Assembly: GCF_014705655.1 (NCBI RefSeq)
Contig: NZ_JACXIY010000006.1
Span: 1-64,000, forward strand
Source of the DNA: Paenibacillus arenilitoris
Lineage (GTDB): Bacteria; Bacillota; Bacilli; Paenibacillales; Paenibacillaceae
Length of the DNA: 64,000 bases
Direction: 5' to 3'
Positions 1 to 7,988 of this stretch are shown here, one piece after another. A model generated the notes under the pieces. That model saw nothing but the letters and a program-made list of their open reading frames with translations, searched no databases and was not told the origin of the DNA. Numbering within the stretch: position 1 is the stretch's first letter; each line of letters starts with the position of its first letter. Position numbers and translations under genes: made by a program.

Positions 1-85
1 GAAGAGCATCGGAAAGCCGTATGCGGGAAAACCGCACGTACGGTTTGATGAGGAGGGGCTGGTCACCCCAGCCCTTTACTCTACT
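1..85 (+). mobile_element. 3' end of a group II intron (domains V and VI)
   Basis: Bases 13-46 fold as the catalytic domain V hairpin: AGCCGT pairs with ACGGTT, a two-base bulge follows, then GCGG pairs with CCGC across a GAAAA loop. The AGC triad sits at the base of the stem. Domain VI follows (about 51-80, GGGGCTGG pairing with CCAGCCC) and carries an unpaired A region near the 3' end, consistent with a branch point. The 3' splice junction is probably near 84-86. The intron body and any reverse transcriptase lie left of the window, so class and completeness cannot be judged. Confidence 0.85.
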
Positions 86-98
86 AAAGTCGGCATAA

Positions 99-116
99 GC
101 CGCTCAGCTGAGCGGC
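99..116. repeat. 18-bp perfect palindrome in the intron's 3' exon
   Basis: GCCGCTCAGCTGAGCGGC is self-complementary over its full length and lies about 13 bases past the predicted intron 3' end. Bacterial class C introns are known to insert near hairpins such as terminators, although usually just downstream of them. This could be a remnant of the target site. No T-run follows, so it is not a clear terminator. The rest of the stretch to base 275 shows only the ribosome binding site of the next gene. Confidence 0.5.
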
Positions 117-275
117 GTTGTCAAACCTGGGCTTGCGATGGTGCGATGGTGCCGAAATGCCGGGTAAGTGAAGACTTTCTCCAATATTTCTGCCGTTTTC
201 TGCCGTGACGAGCATAACTTCCGCCAGCTCGCATACGATTAGGCGAAGAACGCATGAGACGGGGAGGGTGCCAAC

Positions 276-2702
276 ATGGCTGTTTACGATCCATCGAAGC
301 TGATGCAGCTGGCCAGCGCTCATTTGCCTGACGGGGCGAGGCTCATGATGCTGGGCGGGCGCTCGGCGCGCGCGGCGGTGATCGCCGCCGACATCGCCGG
401 GGACAGGGTGCCGGAAGTTGCGGCAGCCTATTGCTTGAACGGCGAGCTTTATATGCAGGTGTTGAAATGCGTGGACGGCGCTTGGGCGGCGAAAGCGAAT
501 GCGAGAGGCTCTGGATGCGGCGTGACGCTGCTGGCGGCGGCTCCCGTAACGAGAGCCGGCCGGAACAATTTGATCGTCGGCTGGAAGACGGGCGAGGCGC
601 GGTCGAAGCTGTCGGTGTACGAGTGGACGAGGAAGGGGCTGGAGGACGTTGCGCCCGCCGATTTGAGCTACACCTTCCTGGAAGCGGGCGATATGCCGGG
701 CGCCGGCGGGCGCGACGGCAAAGCAGAGATCGCGCTTTGGTCCCGCGATGCGGGCGACGCTTACCGCATCGAGGTGATGCGGTGGAATAAGGGGGCGTTC
801 ATGACCGCGCCGGACGTCTATCCGTTTTATTTTCCGGGCGTCGTTCGCTACTACGAGCGGGTCATGCGCGGCAATCCGGACTTGACGGCTTACGGGGATT
901 TGTTAACGGACGCGCGTAACCGTGCGGTGATGGGGCGGGCCGCCAGCCAGCTGATCGATCCGACGTCCGCGCCGCGCGTCGTGGGGCTGTTTCCGGCATC
1001 GGTGAAGACGGCGGAAGGGACCAAATGGGGCTACATCGACGAAGGCGGACGAATGGCAATTCAGCCCCGTTATGACGACGCCGGCGATTTTCAGGAAAAC
1101 GGGCTCGCGATCGTCCGGGAGGACGGTCGTGCCGGCATCATCGATGCGACCGCGCATTACGTTGTGCCGCCGAACTACGAGTCGATCAACCCGTTCTCGG
1201 AGCGCCGGGCGGTCGTGATCGACGGCCAGGGCTTCCGGTTGATCGATGAAGCGGGAACCGTGCTGACGCGGAAAGCTTATTCGTATATTTCGAGCATGAA
1301 GGACGGAAGAGCGGTTTTCTATGTCGCGGGCAACGGCGAGGGCGGCGGGGACAGCCGGTACGGCTATCTGGACTCGGATGGGAATGAGGCGATTCCCGCG
1401 CAATACGAGGAAGCGAACGACTTCGAGGACGGCAAGGCCGTCGTCAAAATCAAAGACAAGGAGTACGCGCTCATCGGGCCGGACGGCAGCCGACTGGCGA
1501 CCTATCCGCTAGCCTACGTCGGGCCTTTAGGGGACGGCCGGCTCGCTTTCCAGTCGGATATGGCCGGCAAATACGGCTACATCGACGAGCGCGGCACGGT
1601 CGTGCTCCAGCCGGCCTATACGTCGGCGTTCCCGTTTCGCGACGGCCGGGCGATCGTCAACACGGCAGAGGATTACAAATCGGCTTACGGCGTAATCGAC
1701 GAGAAGGGCGAGTTCGTCGTCAAGCCGGCCTACAACGATATTCGGGACCTCGGCGAGGAACGCTTCGCGCTGGGCCGCGCGGTCGATCCCGAGCAGCCCT
1801 TCCTCGGGTCGATGTACGCGATTGCGGATCGGCACGGCAAGCTGCTGTCGGATTTCCTGTATAACGACGTGACCGAGTTTCGGGAAGACGGTCTCGCTTC
1901 GGCGACGGACGCGCGGGAGACGATGCTGATCGATCGAGGCGGCAAGCCGGCAAGAGGCTATCCGCGCGTGAACGGCAGCGGCGAGCTTACGCTGGAGGAA
2001 GGCGGCTTGATCAAGGCGTTCGTCGACCGACGGCTCTCTTACATGAACCGGGCGGGAGACGTAATCTGGAAGCAAAACACGATTATCCCGCTCCGGTCGC
2101 CTTATCGGGTGAAGGAGGAGAAATACAAGCCGAATCCGGATTACCTCGTTTATTATCCGCAGGTCGGAGGGATGACGGACCAGGCGGCGCAGCGGACGGT
2201 CAACAACCAGCTGAAGGAGCTGTCGCAGGTGAAGCCGATACCCGGAGACCGAAAGCTCGATTATTCGTATACCGGCGATTTCGACGTCGCCTTTTACAAG
2301 AATAAGCTGCTCGAGCTGCGGCTGGACGGCTATCATTATCCGTTCGGCGCGGCGCACGGCATGCCGACTCAAACGTACGCGATCGTCGATTTGGGAAGCG
2401 GCCGCATGTACGCGCTGAAGGACTTGTTCAAGCCGGGCAGCGATTACGTCAAGGCGCTCAGCGACATCGTCGGCAAGCAAATCAAGGAAGATCCGCAGTA
2501 TTCGTACGTGTTCCCGGACAGCTATACCGGCATACGCCCGGATCAGCCGTTTTACGTCACGGAGGACGCGCTTCATCTGTATTTCGCGCCTTACGATATC
2601 GGTCCGTACGCGGCGGGCTTCCCGACCTTCACGATTCCTTTCGGGCAAATTATGGAGCTGATCGATACGGAAGGGGCGTTTTGGAGGGCGTTTCACGGGT
2701 AG
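276..2702 (+). CDS. WG-repeat protein with C-terminal DUF3298/RsiV-like domain
   Basis: 808 residues; ATG preceded by GGGGAGGG. No signal peptide or membrane segment is evident. From about residue 245 to 620 there is a run of WG (KWG-type) repeats, seen as units such as WGYIDEGGRMAIQPRYDD and YGYIDERGTVVLQPAY that recur every 45-55 residues and are usually read as small beta-sheet modules. The last 160 residues (YPFGAAHGMP, DLFKPGSDY, FPTFTIPFGQIMELID) match the DUF3298 C-terminal region found in RsiV and PdaC proteins. The first 240 residues resemble an FG-GAP/VCBS-like sensor region only loosely. The molecular role is unknown; binding or scaffolding is a guess. It is monocistronic, with a terminator following. 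Confidence 0.8.
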   Translation: MAVYDPSKLMQLASAHLPDGARLMMLGGRSARAAVIAADIAGDRVPEVAAAYCLNGELYMQVLKCVDGAWAAKANARGSGCGVTLLAAAPVTRAGRNNLIVGWKTGEARSKLSVYEWTRKGLEDVAPADLSYTFLEAGDMPGAGGRDGKAEIALWSRDAGDAYRIEVMRWNKGAFMTAPDVYPFYFPGVVRYYERVMRGNPDLTAYGDLLTDARNRAVMGRAASQLIDPTSAPRVVGLFPASVKTAEGTKWGYIDEGGRMAIQPRYDDAGDFQENGLAIVREDGRAGIIDATAHYVVPPNYESINPFSERRAVVIDGQGFRLIDEAGTVLTRKAYSYISSMKDGRAVFYVAGNGEGGGDSRYGYLDSDGNEAIPAQYEEANDFEDGKAVVKIKDKEYALIGPDGSRLATYPLAYVGPLGDGRLAFQSDMAGKYGYIDERGTVVLQPAYTSAFPFRDGRAIVNTAEDYKSAYGVIDEKGEFVVKPAYNDIRDLGEERFALGRAVDPEQPFLGSMYAIADRHGKLLSDFLYNDVTEFREDGLASATDARETMLIDRGGKPARGYPRVNGSGELTLEEGGLIKAFVDRRLSYMNRAGDVIWKQNTIIPLRSPYRVKEEKYKPNPDYLVYYPQVGGMTDQAAQRTVNNQLKELSQVKPIPGDRKLDYSYTGDFDVAFYKNKLLELRLDGYHYPFGAAHGMPTQTYAIVDLGSGRMYALKDLFKPGSDYVKALSDIVGKQIKEDPQYSYVFPDSYTGIRPDQPFYVTEDALHLYFAPYDIGPYAAGFPTFTIPFGQIMELIDTEGAFWRAFHG

Positions 2703-2761
2703 AATGCAGGTGACATTTGAACAGGGAAGAAATTGCGGAAATTGCTATGGACGAATGAAGT

Positions 2762-2815
2762 GCGGTCGGCCTTGTAAAGCCTGAATGGCTGTGCAAGGCC
2801 GGCCGCTTGTTTCTT
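2762..2815 (+). terminator. Rho-independent terminator after the WG-repeat gene
   Basis: A 13-bp stem (GCGGTCGGCCTTG with CAAGGCCGGCCGC, one G-T wobble) is followed by the T-rich TTGTTTCTTT. It lies 60 bases after the stop codon at 2702. Confidence 0.75.
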
Positions 2816-3042
2816 TAGGCGGAGCGCCTCCTTCTTGCGAAGTGGTAGGCCGATTTCCTCAGCAGACGGGATCTCCGCCTTTCGCATAAGCACGAGTCGA
2901 ACATGGTTAAATAGTAATTCGGCTCCGGCCGGTCGCGATGCGCATTCACGTATACATAATGTTCGAACGAATTCGCCGATTTCAGTCTTTCGCTCATCGG
3001 TTCAGTTTATGAAATTCATTCCTGACAAGGAGAAACCGATAT

Positions 3043-3093
3043 TAGCAAGAAACGGCGGCGCGGGGATCGTCCCTGCACCGCCGTTTCTTGCTA
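3043..3093. terminator. Long perfect hairpin, probable bidirectional terminator
   Basis: TAGCAAGAAACGGCGG (3043-3058) is the exact reverse complement of 3078-3093. An inner GGGA/TCCC pairing sits in the loop. TATATTTAC follows on the plus strand, a weak T-tract. The hairpin lies between the WG-repeat gene and a short minus-strand frame (3163-3273), so it could end transcription from either side. The rest of 2816-3337 holds no other clear gene. Confidence 0.6.
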
Positions 3094-3162
3094 TATTTAC
3101 GATATCAAGCTCAAGCGAACGGATCTGACTTTAGAGACTTCCCGGCGTTCGCCGCGCTCTTG

Positions 3163-3273
3163 TCAGGCGAGCTCCATCCAAACCGGCGGAAGCTTAGGCT
3201 CTTGCAGCACGTCGACGAGCGAGAAGGCGTACGGAGCATATCGCGGACGAATGAATTGGCCGTTTAGGCCCAT
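3163..3273 (-). CDS. Possible short gene or 3' remnant of a lost gene
   Basis: The minus strand encodes 36 residues from ATG to TGA, ending LQEPKLPPVWMELA; the frame stays open about 13 codons further upstream (reading IGRIEPYG before the ATG). Codon composition looks coding-like (GC-rich third positions, proline/aromatic-rich sequence). There is no good ribosome binding site before the ATG, so a truncated C-terminus left after rearrangement is as likely as a genuine small gene. I do not recognise the family. Confidence 0.3.
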   Translation of the reverse strand: MGLNGQFIRPRYAPYAFSLVDVLQEPKLPPVWMELA

Positions 3274-3337
3274 TCCATAGGGTTCAATGCGTCCGATAGA
3301 ATAGGAGATAGCTTAGAGCAAAGGGGAAGATTACGTT

Positions 3338-4375
3338 TTGGATAAGAGAACCACACGCAGCAGCAGGCTTTCCAAAGGCAGCCGGGCATCGTTGAAGCAA
3401 ACCAATCTCGTCATCTATCTGGCGGTCGTCATTATTCTTGCCGGCATTTGCGGAGCATTGTACGGCAACATTACGAATAAAGCCGATTCCGAGCTTCCGC
3501 TTGCCGGGAATGCCGAGCAGGCCGATGGGCAGAACGGAATCGGCGAGCCCTCCGATCCGGATTCCCTTCCTAACGGGAATGACGGAATCGAGCACTCGGC
3601 GGATGAACCGATCCCGGCCGGAACCGTTGACAGCGAGGAGGAACAAGCGTCTGCGGTGGATTACGGCGATGCGACGGAAGAGCCAGAGCCTGCTCCTTCC
3701 GCAACCGCCGGGCCGACAGAGACGCCTGAGCCGGAACGGACGGAAGAACCAACGCAAGCCCCTGCCGAGACGGTGAAGCTTCCAACTACCTACGTTGTCC
3801 GGAAAGGCGATACGCTGAGCTTGATATCGGAGAAGTTCTATCAATCCAAGGAATATTACGCGCTGCTGGCAAAGCATAATCAAATCGTGTTTGTCAACGA
3901 TATGCAAGTCGGCGACACGCTTAACATTCCGGCATTGCCGTCAACGTCCGGCTCGAAAGACGGCGGCCGGCAGGAAGAGAAAGACTATTCGAGTATTAAT
4001 TTGCCGGCTACCTATCTGATCCAAGCGGGCGATACGCTGTCGGGCATTTCGAGAATGTTCTTTAAATCGGCGGAATATGCGGATGATATCGCGAAAGAAA
4101 ACAAGCTGGATAAACATGCCGGCTTGAAAGCAGGCACCAACCTTCGCATTCCGTCCTTGAAAAACGACAAGCCGGATGAAAAAAATGACGAAGCAGCGTC
4201 TTTGCCCGATTACGAGACATCCGATCATACCGTTAAAAGCGGCGAGACGCTCTATAGCATCTCCAAAATCTATTACGGCTCCGACAAGTACGTGAAGCTG
4301 ATTGCGGATTACAATCATATCGATAATCGGGATGACCTGAAAGCCGGCACGGTGCTGAAAATTCCGAAAGCTTAG
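3338..4375 (+). CDS. Membrane-anchored protein with three LysM domains
   Basis: 345 residues from a TTG start with GGGGA ten bases upstream. A basic N-terminus precedes one transmembrane helix (residues about 24-46, LVIYLAVVIILAGICGALYG), followed by a long acidic Pro/Glu/Thr-rich linker (about 50-145). Three LysM modules follow: near 150-197 (YVVRKGDTLSLISEKFY), 222-270 (YLIQAGDTLSGISRMFF) and 295-345 (HTVKSGETLYSISKIYYG). LysM binds GlcNAc-containing glycans such as peptidoglycan, so the protein probably tethers membrane and wall. No catalytic domain is present. It may be a spore or cell-wall scaffold; which one cannot be told. Confidence 0.85.
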   Translation: MDKRTTRSSRLSKGSRASLKQTNLVIYLAVVIILAGICGALYGNITNKADSELPLAGNAEQADGQNGIGEPSDPDSLPNGNDGIEHSADEPIPAGTVDSEEEQASAVDYGDATEEPEPAPSATAGPTETPEPERTEEPTQAPAETVKLPTTYVVRKGDTLSLISEKFYQSKEYYALLAKHNQIVFVNDMQVGDTLNIPALPSTSGSKDGGRQEEKDYSSINLPATYLIQAGDTLSGISRMFFKSAEYADDIAKENKLDKHAGLKAGTNLRIPSLKNDKPDEKNDEAASLPDYETSDHTVKSGETLYSISKIYYGSDKYVKLIADYNHIDNRDDLKAGTVLKIPKA

Positions 4376-4442
4376 GACGGCGCAGCAAGGGCGATTCCGG
4401 CAATCGCATTTTGGAATAAAGCATCGGATGGGACCGCATCAA

Positions 4443-5339
4443 TCAGCCGTCCCGTCCGGCATGCCGGTAATCCGAGGGCGAGCGGTCGGCAAAGCGCTTG
4501 AAGAAGATGCTGAAGGTGTGGATGGAAGAGAATCCGAGCTCATCGGCGATTTGCGTGACCGGCTTTGCCGTTCCGCGCAGCTCGGACTTGGCTTTGTCCA
4601 TGCACAAATTGCGGATGTATTTGCCGATTGGGACGCCGACCGCGCTTTTGAACTCGCGCGCGAGATGGGAGCGGCTGATCGGGATGGAGCGGGCGAGCTC
4701 GTCCAGGTCATGGTCATAGCGGATATCGCGGTGAAGACGGTTGATGACGTCGGTGATGGCCGGCTGCAGCGGCTTAGGCTGCGCTTCGCCGGTCAGCACC
4801 GAGTCCCGAAGCAGCCGGAGCGTCTGAACGAGCAGCTGCCGGAACAGCCCCTCCGCCATGGCCCGTCCCAAATAATGAGGCTCCTGCACCTCGCCGATGA
4901 TGCGATCGAATAGCGACTTGACCTGTCCGCCCGAGTCCTTGGCGACGCGGTGAAGGCCGACGCGGTAAAACTCGGCTTGCAGCTCGGGCATTCCCGTTAA
5001 GGCAAACCCGACGTAATACAGCTTGAACGGCGACTGCTCGCCGGCCAGTCCGAAATGCAGCTCGCCCGGCTTCGTGACGAGCAGCTCGCCGGCATGGACG
5101 TCGTAGAGCGTCTCGTCGATTTTGTATGGACAATCACCTCCGTCCAGGTAACAGAGCTCGTAATGATCGTGGTAATGCGTCGACGTGCTCCAATTTTGGG
5201 CATGGTTGATCCCGACGTAGAACAGGCTGCTCGGCTCCGGGCCGAAGGGCAGCTCGATTCGGAATTCCGTATCCGTATGAACAACATGCGTATGCTTCGG
5301 CGCGGGCGCGCGGGCGTGAAGCGTGTCGTTCTCGCTCAA
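4443..5339 (-). CDS. AraC-family transcriptional regulator with cupin sensor
   Basis: 298 residues; TTG start at 5339 with GAGGGGGAG about seven bases upstream. Residues about 30-130 form an AraC-type cupin ligand domain (HYHDHYELCYLDGG, then VHAGELLVTKPGELH). The C-terminal 100 residues carry two helix-turn-helix units (LDELARSIPISRSHLAREFKSAVG and ITQIADELGFSSIHTFSIFFKRF-type segments) ending in the usual SPSDYR signature. It is divergent from the PhyH-type gene at 5471, with 131 bp between the starts, so that gene is the natural target. The ligand is probably a small metabolite or sugar; inference only. Confidence 0.88.
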   Translation of the reverse strand: MSENDTLHARAPAPKHTHVVHTDTEFRIELPFGPEPSSLFYVGINHAQNWSTSTHYHDHYELCYLDGGDCPYKIDETLYDVHAGELLVTKPGELHFGLAGEQSPFKLYYVGFALTGMPELQAEFYRVGLHRVAKDSGGQVKSLFDRIIGEVQEPHYLGRAMAEGLFRQLLVQTLRLLRDSVLTGEAQPKPLQPAITDVINRLHRDIRYDHDLDELARSIPISRSHLAREFKSAVGVPIGKYIRNLCMDKAKSELRGTAKPVTQIADELGFSSIHTFSIFFKRFADRSPSDYRHAGRDG

Positions 5340-5470
5340 TCCGTCTCCCCCTCTTGATCAACATGATCGAAATGTTTAAATCTATGCGCGGAATCAACAA
5401 AGACAATGTCTTGTATCGCGCTTACAATGATCATAAGGTTAAAACAATCTAATGACAAGAGGTGCTGATC

Positions 5471-6328
5471 ATGACAATGGGGAACGAAGTGCGGGAGCAT
5501 GCGCTGCCGAAAGAGCAGGACGCTGCGTTGTTTAAGGAAAACGGTTATTGGGTGTCGCCCGTCATCTTCACGGAGCGGGAACTTACGGAAATTATTCGGC
5601 ATCAGGACATGATGTACGGAGGCATTTACGAAACGGGAAGGGAGCCGGTATGCAACTGGCTGGAAGGGAAGGATAACCCGCGGGCGCTGCGCAAAACGGA
5701 TAATTCCCACTGGTCGGACTTGACGCTTCGCCAAGTGGCGACCGACGCTACGATCGGGGCGATCGCGGCAAAGCTCATGGATGCGGAGACCATCCGCCTG
5801 TTCCACGACCAGCTTCTTTACAAGCCGGGCCGAGGCACGGGCAAGGAAACCGCGAACGTCGGCTGGCATCAGGACTACGTCTATTGGCAGTGCTGCCAGG
5901 AGCCGACGCTGATTACCGCCTGGGTGGCGTTCACTGACGTCGATCTGTCGAATGGCTGCATGCAGGCCGTGCCCCGCAGCCATCGATGGGGCCTGCTGAA
6001 CGTGAACGACTTTTTCGAGCAAAACTTGGAGAAGCAGAAGGAAGCGATGGATATTCCGGACGACGAGAAGTTCGAGACCGTTCCGCTCGTCATGAAGGCC
6101 GGTCAAGTGAGCTTCCACCACGCGCTCACCATCCACGGCAGCGGAGCGAACGTAACGGACATGGCCCGCCGTTCGATGGCCGTTCACCTGATGACCGGCG
6201 AAACGAGATACAAATACGATAAGAGAGGGGACGGACATTTCAACGCCCAAATGATGAACGGCAGGGAAGGGGAGCGCTTCGAAGGCGAAGCATGGCCGGT
6301 GCTCTATCGCTCGCCGGCTGCGACCTGA
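5471..6328 (+). CDS. PhyH (phytanoyl-CoA dioxygenase) family oxygenase
   Basis: 285 residues. ATG 5471 is preferred over the upstream GTG at 5462 because AAGAGGTG lies at the right distance from the ATG and overlaps the GTG. The fold is a cupin Fe(II)/2-oxoglutarate oxygenase. GWHQDYVYW supplies the H-x-D iron ligands; HHALTIHGSGAN supplies the distal histidine and RRSMAVHLM the 2-oxoglutarate-binding arginine region. Such enzymes hydroxylate small molecules; the substrate here cannot be deduced. Divergent from an AraC regulator, which probably controls it, and followed by its own terminator. Confidence 0.85.
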   Translation: MTMGNEVREHALPKEQDAALFKENGYWVSPVIFTERELTEIIRHQDMMYGGIYETGREPVCNWLEGKDNPRALRKTDNSHWSDLTLRQVATDATIGAIAAKLMDAETIRLFHDQLLYKPGRGTGKETANVGWHQDYVYWQCCQEPTLITAWVAFTDVDLSNGCMQAVPRSHRWGLLNVNDFFEQNLEKQKEAMDIPDDEKFETVPLVMKAGQVSFHHALTIHGSGANVTDMARRSMAVHLMTGETRYKYDKRGDGHFNAQMMNGREGERFEGEAWPVLYRSPAAT

Positions 6329-6335
6329 CGTTCCA

Positions 6336-6373
6336 AAGGATGACTCCGCGCCAAGGGAGTCATCCTTATTTTA
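6336..6373 (+). terminator. Terminator after the PhyH-type gene
   Basis: AAGGATGACTCC (6336-6347) pairs with GGAGTCATCCTT (6356-6367) and is followed by ATTTTAC. The remainder up to 6516 holds nothing recognisable. Confidence 0.75.
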
Positions 6374-6516
6374 CAATGGCGCATTCATTCCGTGGCATGC
6401 TAAGCCAGCGATTTGCGGTCGACCGCTTCCGGTTGTTATTCCATCCAGCCATGTTCATCTCATCGTCTCAGCTCTGAGGGATGGAAATATCGTCACGTTG
6501 CCGCGTCATCGGATCC

Positions 6517-6565
6517 ACAAAAAAAAGAACGTATTTCGGATGCCGCAGCCGTCCATATACGTTCT
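6517..6565 (-). terminator. Terminator of the nitroreductase gene
   Basis: Read on the minus strand, AGAACGTAT and ATACGTTCT form a 9-bp stem and are followed by a run of eight T (the A-run at 6519-6526 on plus). It lies about 60 bases beyond the stop of the minus-strand gene at 6624. Confidence 0.75.
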
Positions 6566-6623
6566 GAATTTGATTCCGTGTTTCCGCTTATCGTCCGCTC
6601 CTAGACCGGTTCCGGGCTGCGCC

Positions 6624-7289
6624 TTAATCGACCCAGGCGACCGATTGCTCCAGCGGCTGCCTTGTTTTCTCCCGAGGCTCCTTGATTCTATATCCGAATG
6701 CGACCATGCAGGCGACGCCAAATTCCGCATCATTCAGCACGCCCTCCTCCGTCAACAAGCTCTCGACCGCGGCTTTCTCGAATCCTTCAATCGGGCAGGA
6801 ATCGATACCGATCTGCGCCGCGGCGGTCATCATATTGCCAAGAGCGATATAGGTCTGGCGCGCAGCCCAACCGAATACGGCTTCCTCGTTATCGGCGATT
6901 CGGAAATCATGCTCCAGAAATTTGCGATACATGGCTTTTTTTCCTTGCCCGACTTCCTCCGGCAATTGCTGGATATCGTTCATCATGTGCGCAATATGGC
7001 CGGAATCCGGCGCCAACGCTTGGGCTTCGCGGGCCAGAATGATGACGAAGTGGCTGGCTGTAGGCAAAGTCCGCCGGGCTCCCCAGGTAACAGGCAGCAG
7101 TTTCTGCCTCAGCTCGGCATTTTGCAATATAAGTAGCTTCCCGGGCTCGAAGCCGAAGGAGGTCGGAGACAGCCGCCACGTTTCCAGAATAAATCCGAAA
7201 TCCTCTTCGCTGATTTTCTTCCCGCCGTCAAACTCCTTGCAGGCGTGCCTGAACCGGAACGCTTGCAATATTTCTTCTTTTGTGGTCAT
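6624..7289 (-). CDS. NAD(P)H-dependent nitroreductase family flavoprotein
   Basis: 221 residues from ATG 7289, which has GGAGAGGAG nine bases upstream; a longer frame to 7334 lacks such a site. The sequence has the nitroreductase pattern: RHACKEFD near the N-terminus (FMN-phosphate contact), LSPTSFGFEPGKLLIL, a central helix-rich region, the WAARQTYIALGNMMTAAAQIGIDSCPIEGF motif (given as two parts of the FMN fold) and a C-terminal VAFGYR. Members are FMN dimers that reduce quinones, nitroaromatics or flavins. A TATAAT at 7342-7337 on the minus strand may be its -10 box. The physiological substrate is unknown. Confidence 0.85.
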   Translation of the reverse strand: MTTKEEILQAFRFRHACKEFDGGKKISEEDFGFILETWRLSPTSFGFEPGKLLILQNAELRQKLLPVTWGARRTLPTASHFVIILAREAQALAPDSGHIAHMMNDIQQLPEEVGQGKKAMYRKFLEHDFRIADNEEAVFGWAARQTYIALGNMMTAAAQIGIDSCPIEGFEKAAVESLLTEEGVLNDAEFGVACMVAFGYRIKEPREKTRQPLEQSVAWVD

Positions 7290-7342
7290 GTGTGCTTGCT
7301 CCTCTCCATAATCCGTCTGGTATATGTTCAACATCGATTATA

Positions 7343-7927
7343 ACTTGTATGCTTGATTGAGAGTAGTACGGTTACTGCTTAGGAACTTACTTAATCATTT
7401 AACCGGCGGCAAACTGCCAAAGTGCAGGCTTTTTCTCGTCATTTCGGATAATGTAAGTAAATAGCTGCGAATGTGCAGCAATCTAGGCGTGACTCGGTAA
7501 CAGCATGCCTATTAGGCTTCAAAAGCCTGTATTTACGCAGGCAGTACGGAATCGTCAGGCAAACGCTTTTCTGAAGATGCACAATTGCAGGCATAGAGAG
7601 CATTCCGGCTGATTGGCGCGTAAAGGATGATTCACGCGTAGGAATCGGACGAACGATTGTTTGGAGAACTAGAGGACGTTGGAATTAGCTGACGAGGGAC
7701 CAGCAAGATAGGAGTTATACAGGTCGAACGATCGAGCGAATATCGAGGAAGAATCGAGGAAGAGCATCGGGCGCCAGGCTTTATAATCGTGGAGGGCGGC
7801 TGGGCGGTACCGGTTCGTTATTTTCACGAACGTCAAGAAAAAGGCGCAATTCTCGGCTGCCTAGTTCCGCGCAGACGGCCGACGTATTGTTAAGTAAAGA
7901 AAAGGAGGACCGGACGACAAGCAAGCC
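7343..7927. other. Non-coding stretch with nothing recognised
   Basis: About 585 bases between the nitroreductase promoter and the GH43 terminator. It has mixed composition, several stop codons in every frame apart from an unconvincing 82-codon minus frame, and only minor direct repeats (ATCGAGGAAG twice near 7741-7760). I see no RNA gene, operator or mobile element in it. Confidence 0.5.
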
Positions 7928-7962
7928 GTGACGAAGCCGATAGGGGAGCGCGGCTTCGTCAC
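7928..7962 (-). terminator. Hairpin downstream of the GH43 gene
   Basis: GTGACGAAGCCG (7928-7939) is the exact reverse complement of 7951-7962. It lies 27 bases past the stop of the minus-strand GH43 gene. The T-tract is poor, so termination efficiency is uncertain. Confidence 0.55.
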
Positions 7963-7988
7963 AACTGAATTTTGAATATCTCGCAGGA

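Noticed and set aside
1527-2696. 389-codon minus-strand frame
   Set aside because: It mirrors the WG-repeat gene. GC-rich codons create long antisense frames; no ribosome binding site or recognisable protein.
2815-2997. 60-codon minus-strand frame starting MSERLKSANSFEHYV
   Set aside because: Its start looks natural but there is no ribosome binding site before the ATG and the C-terminal half is Arg-rich like translated noncoding DNA.
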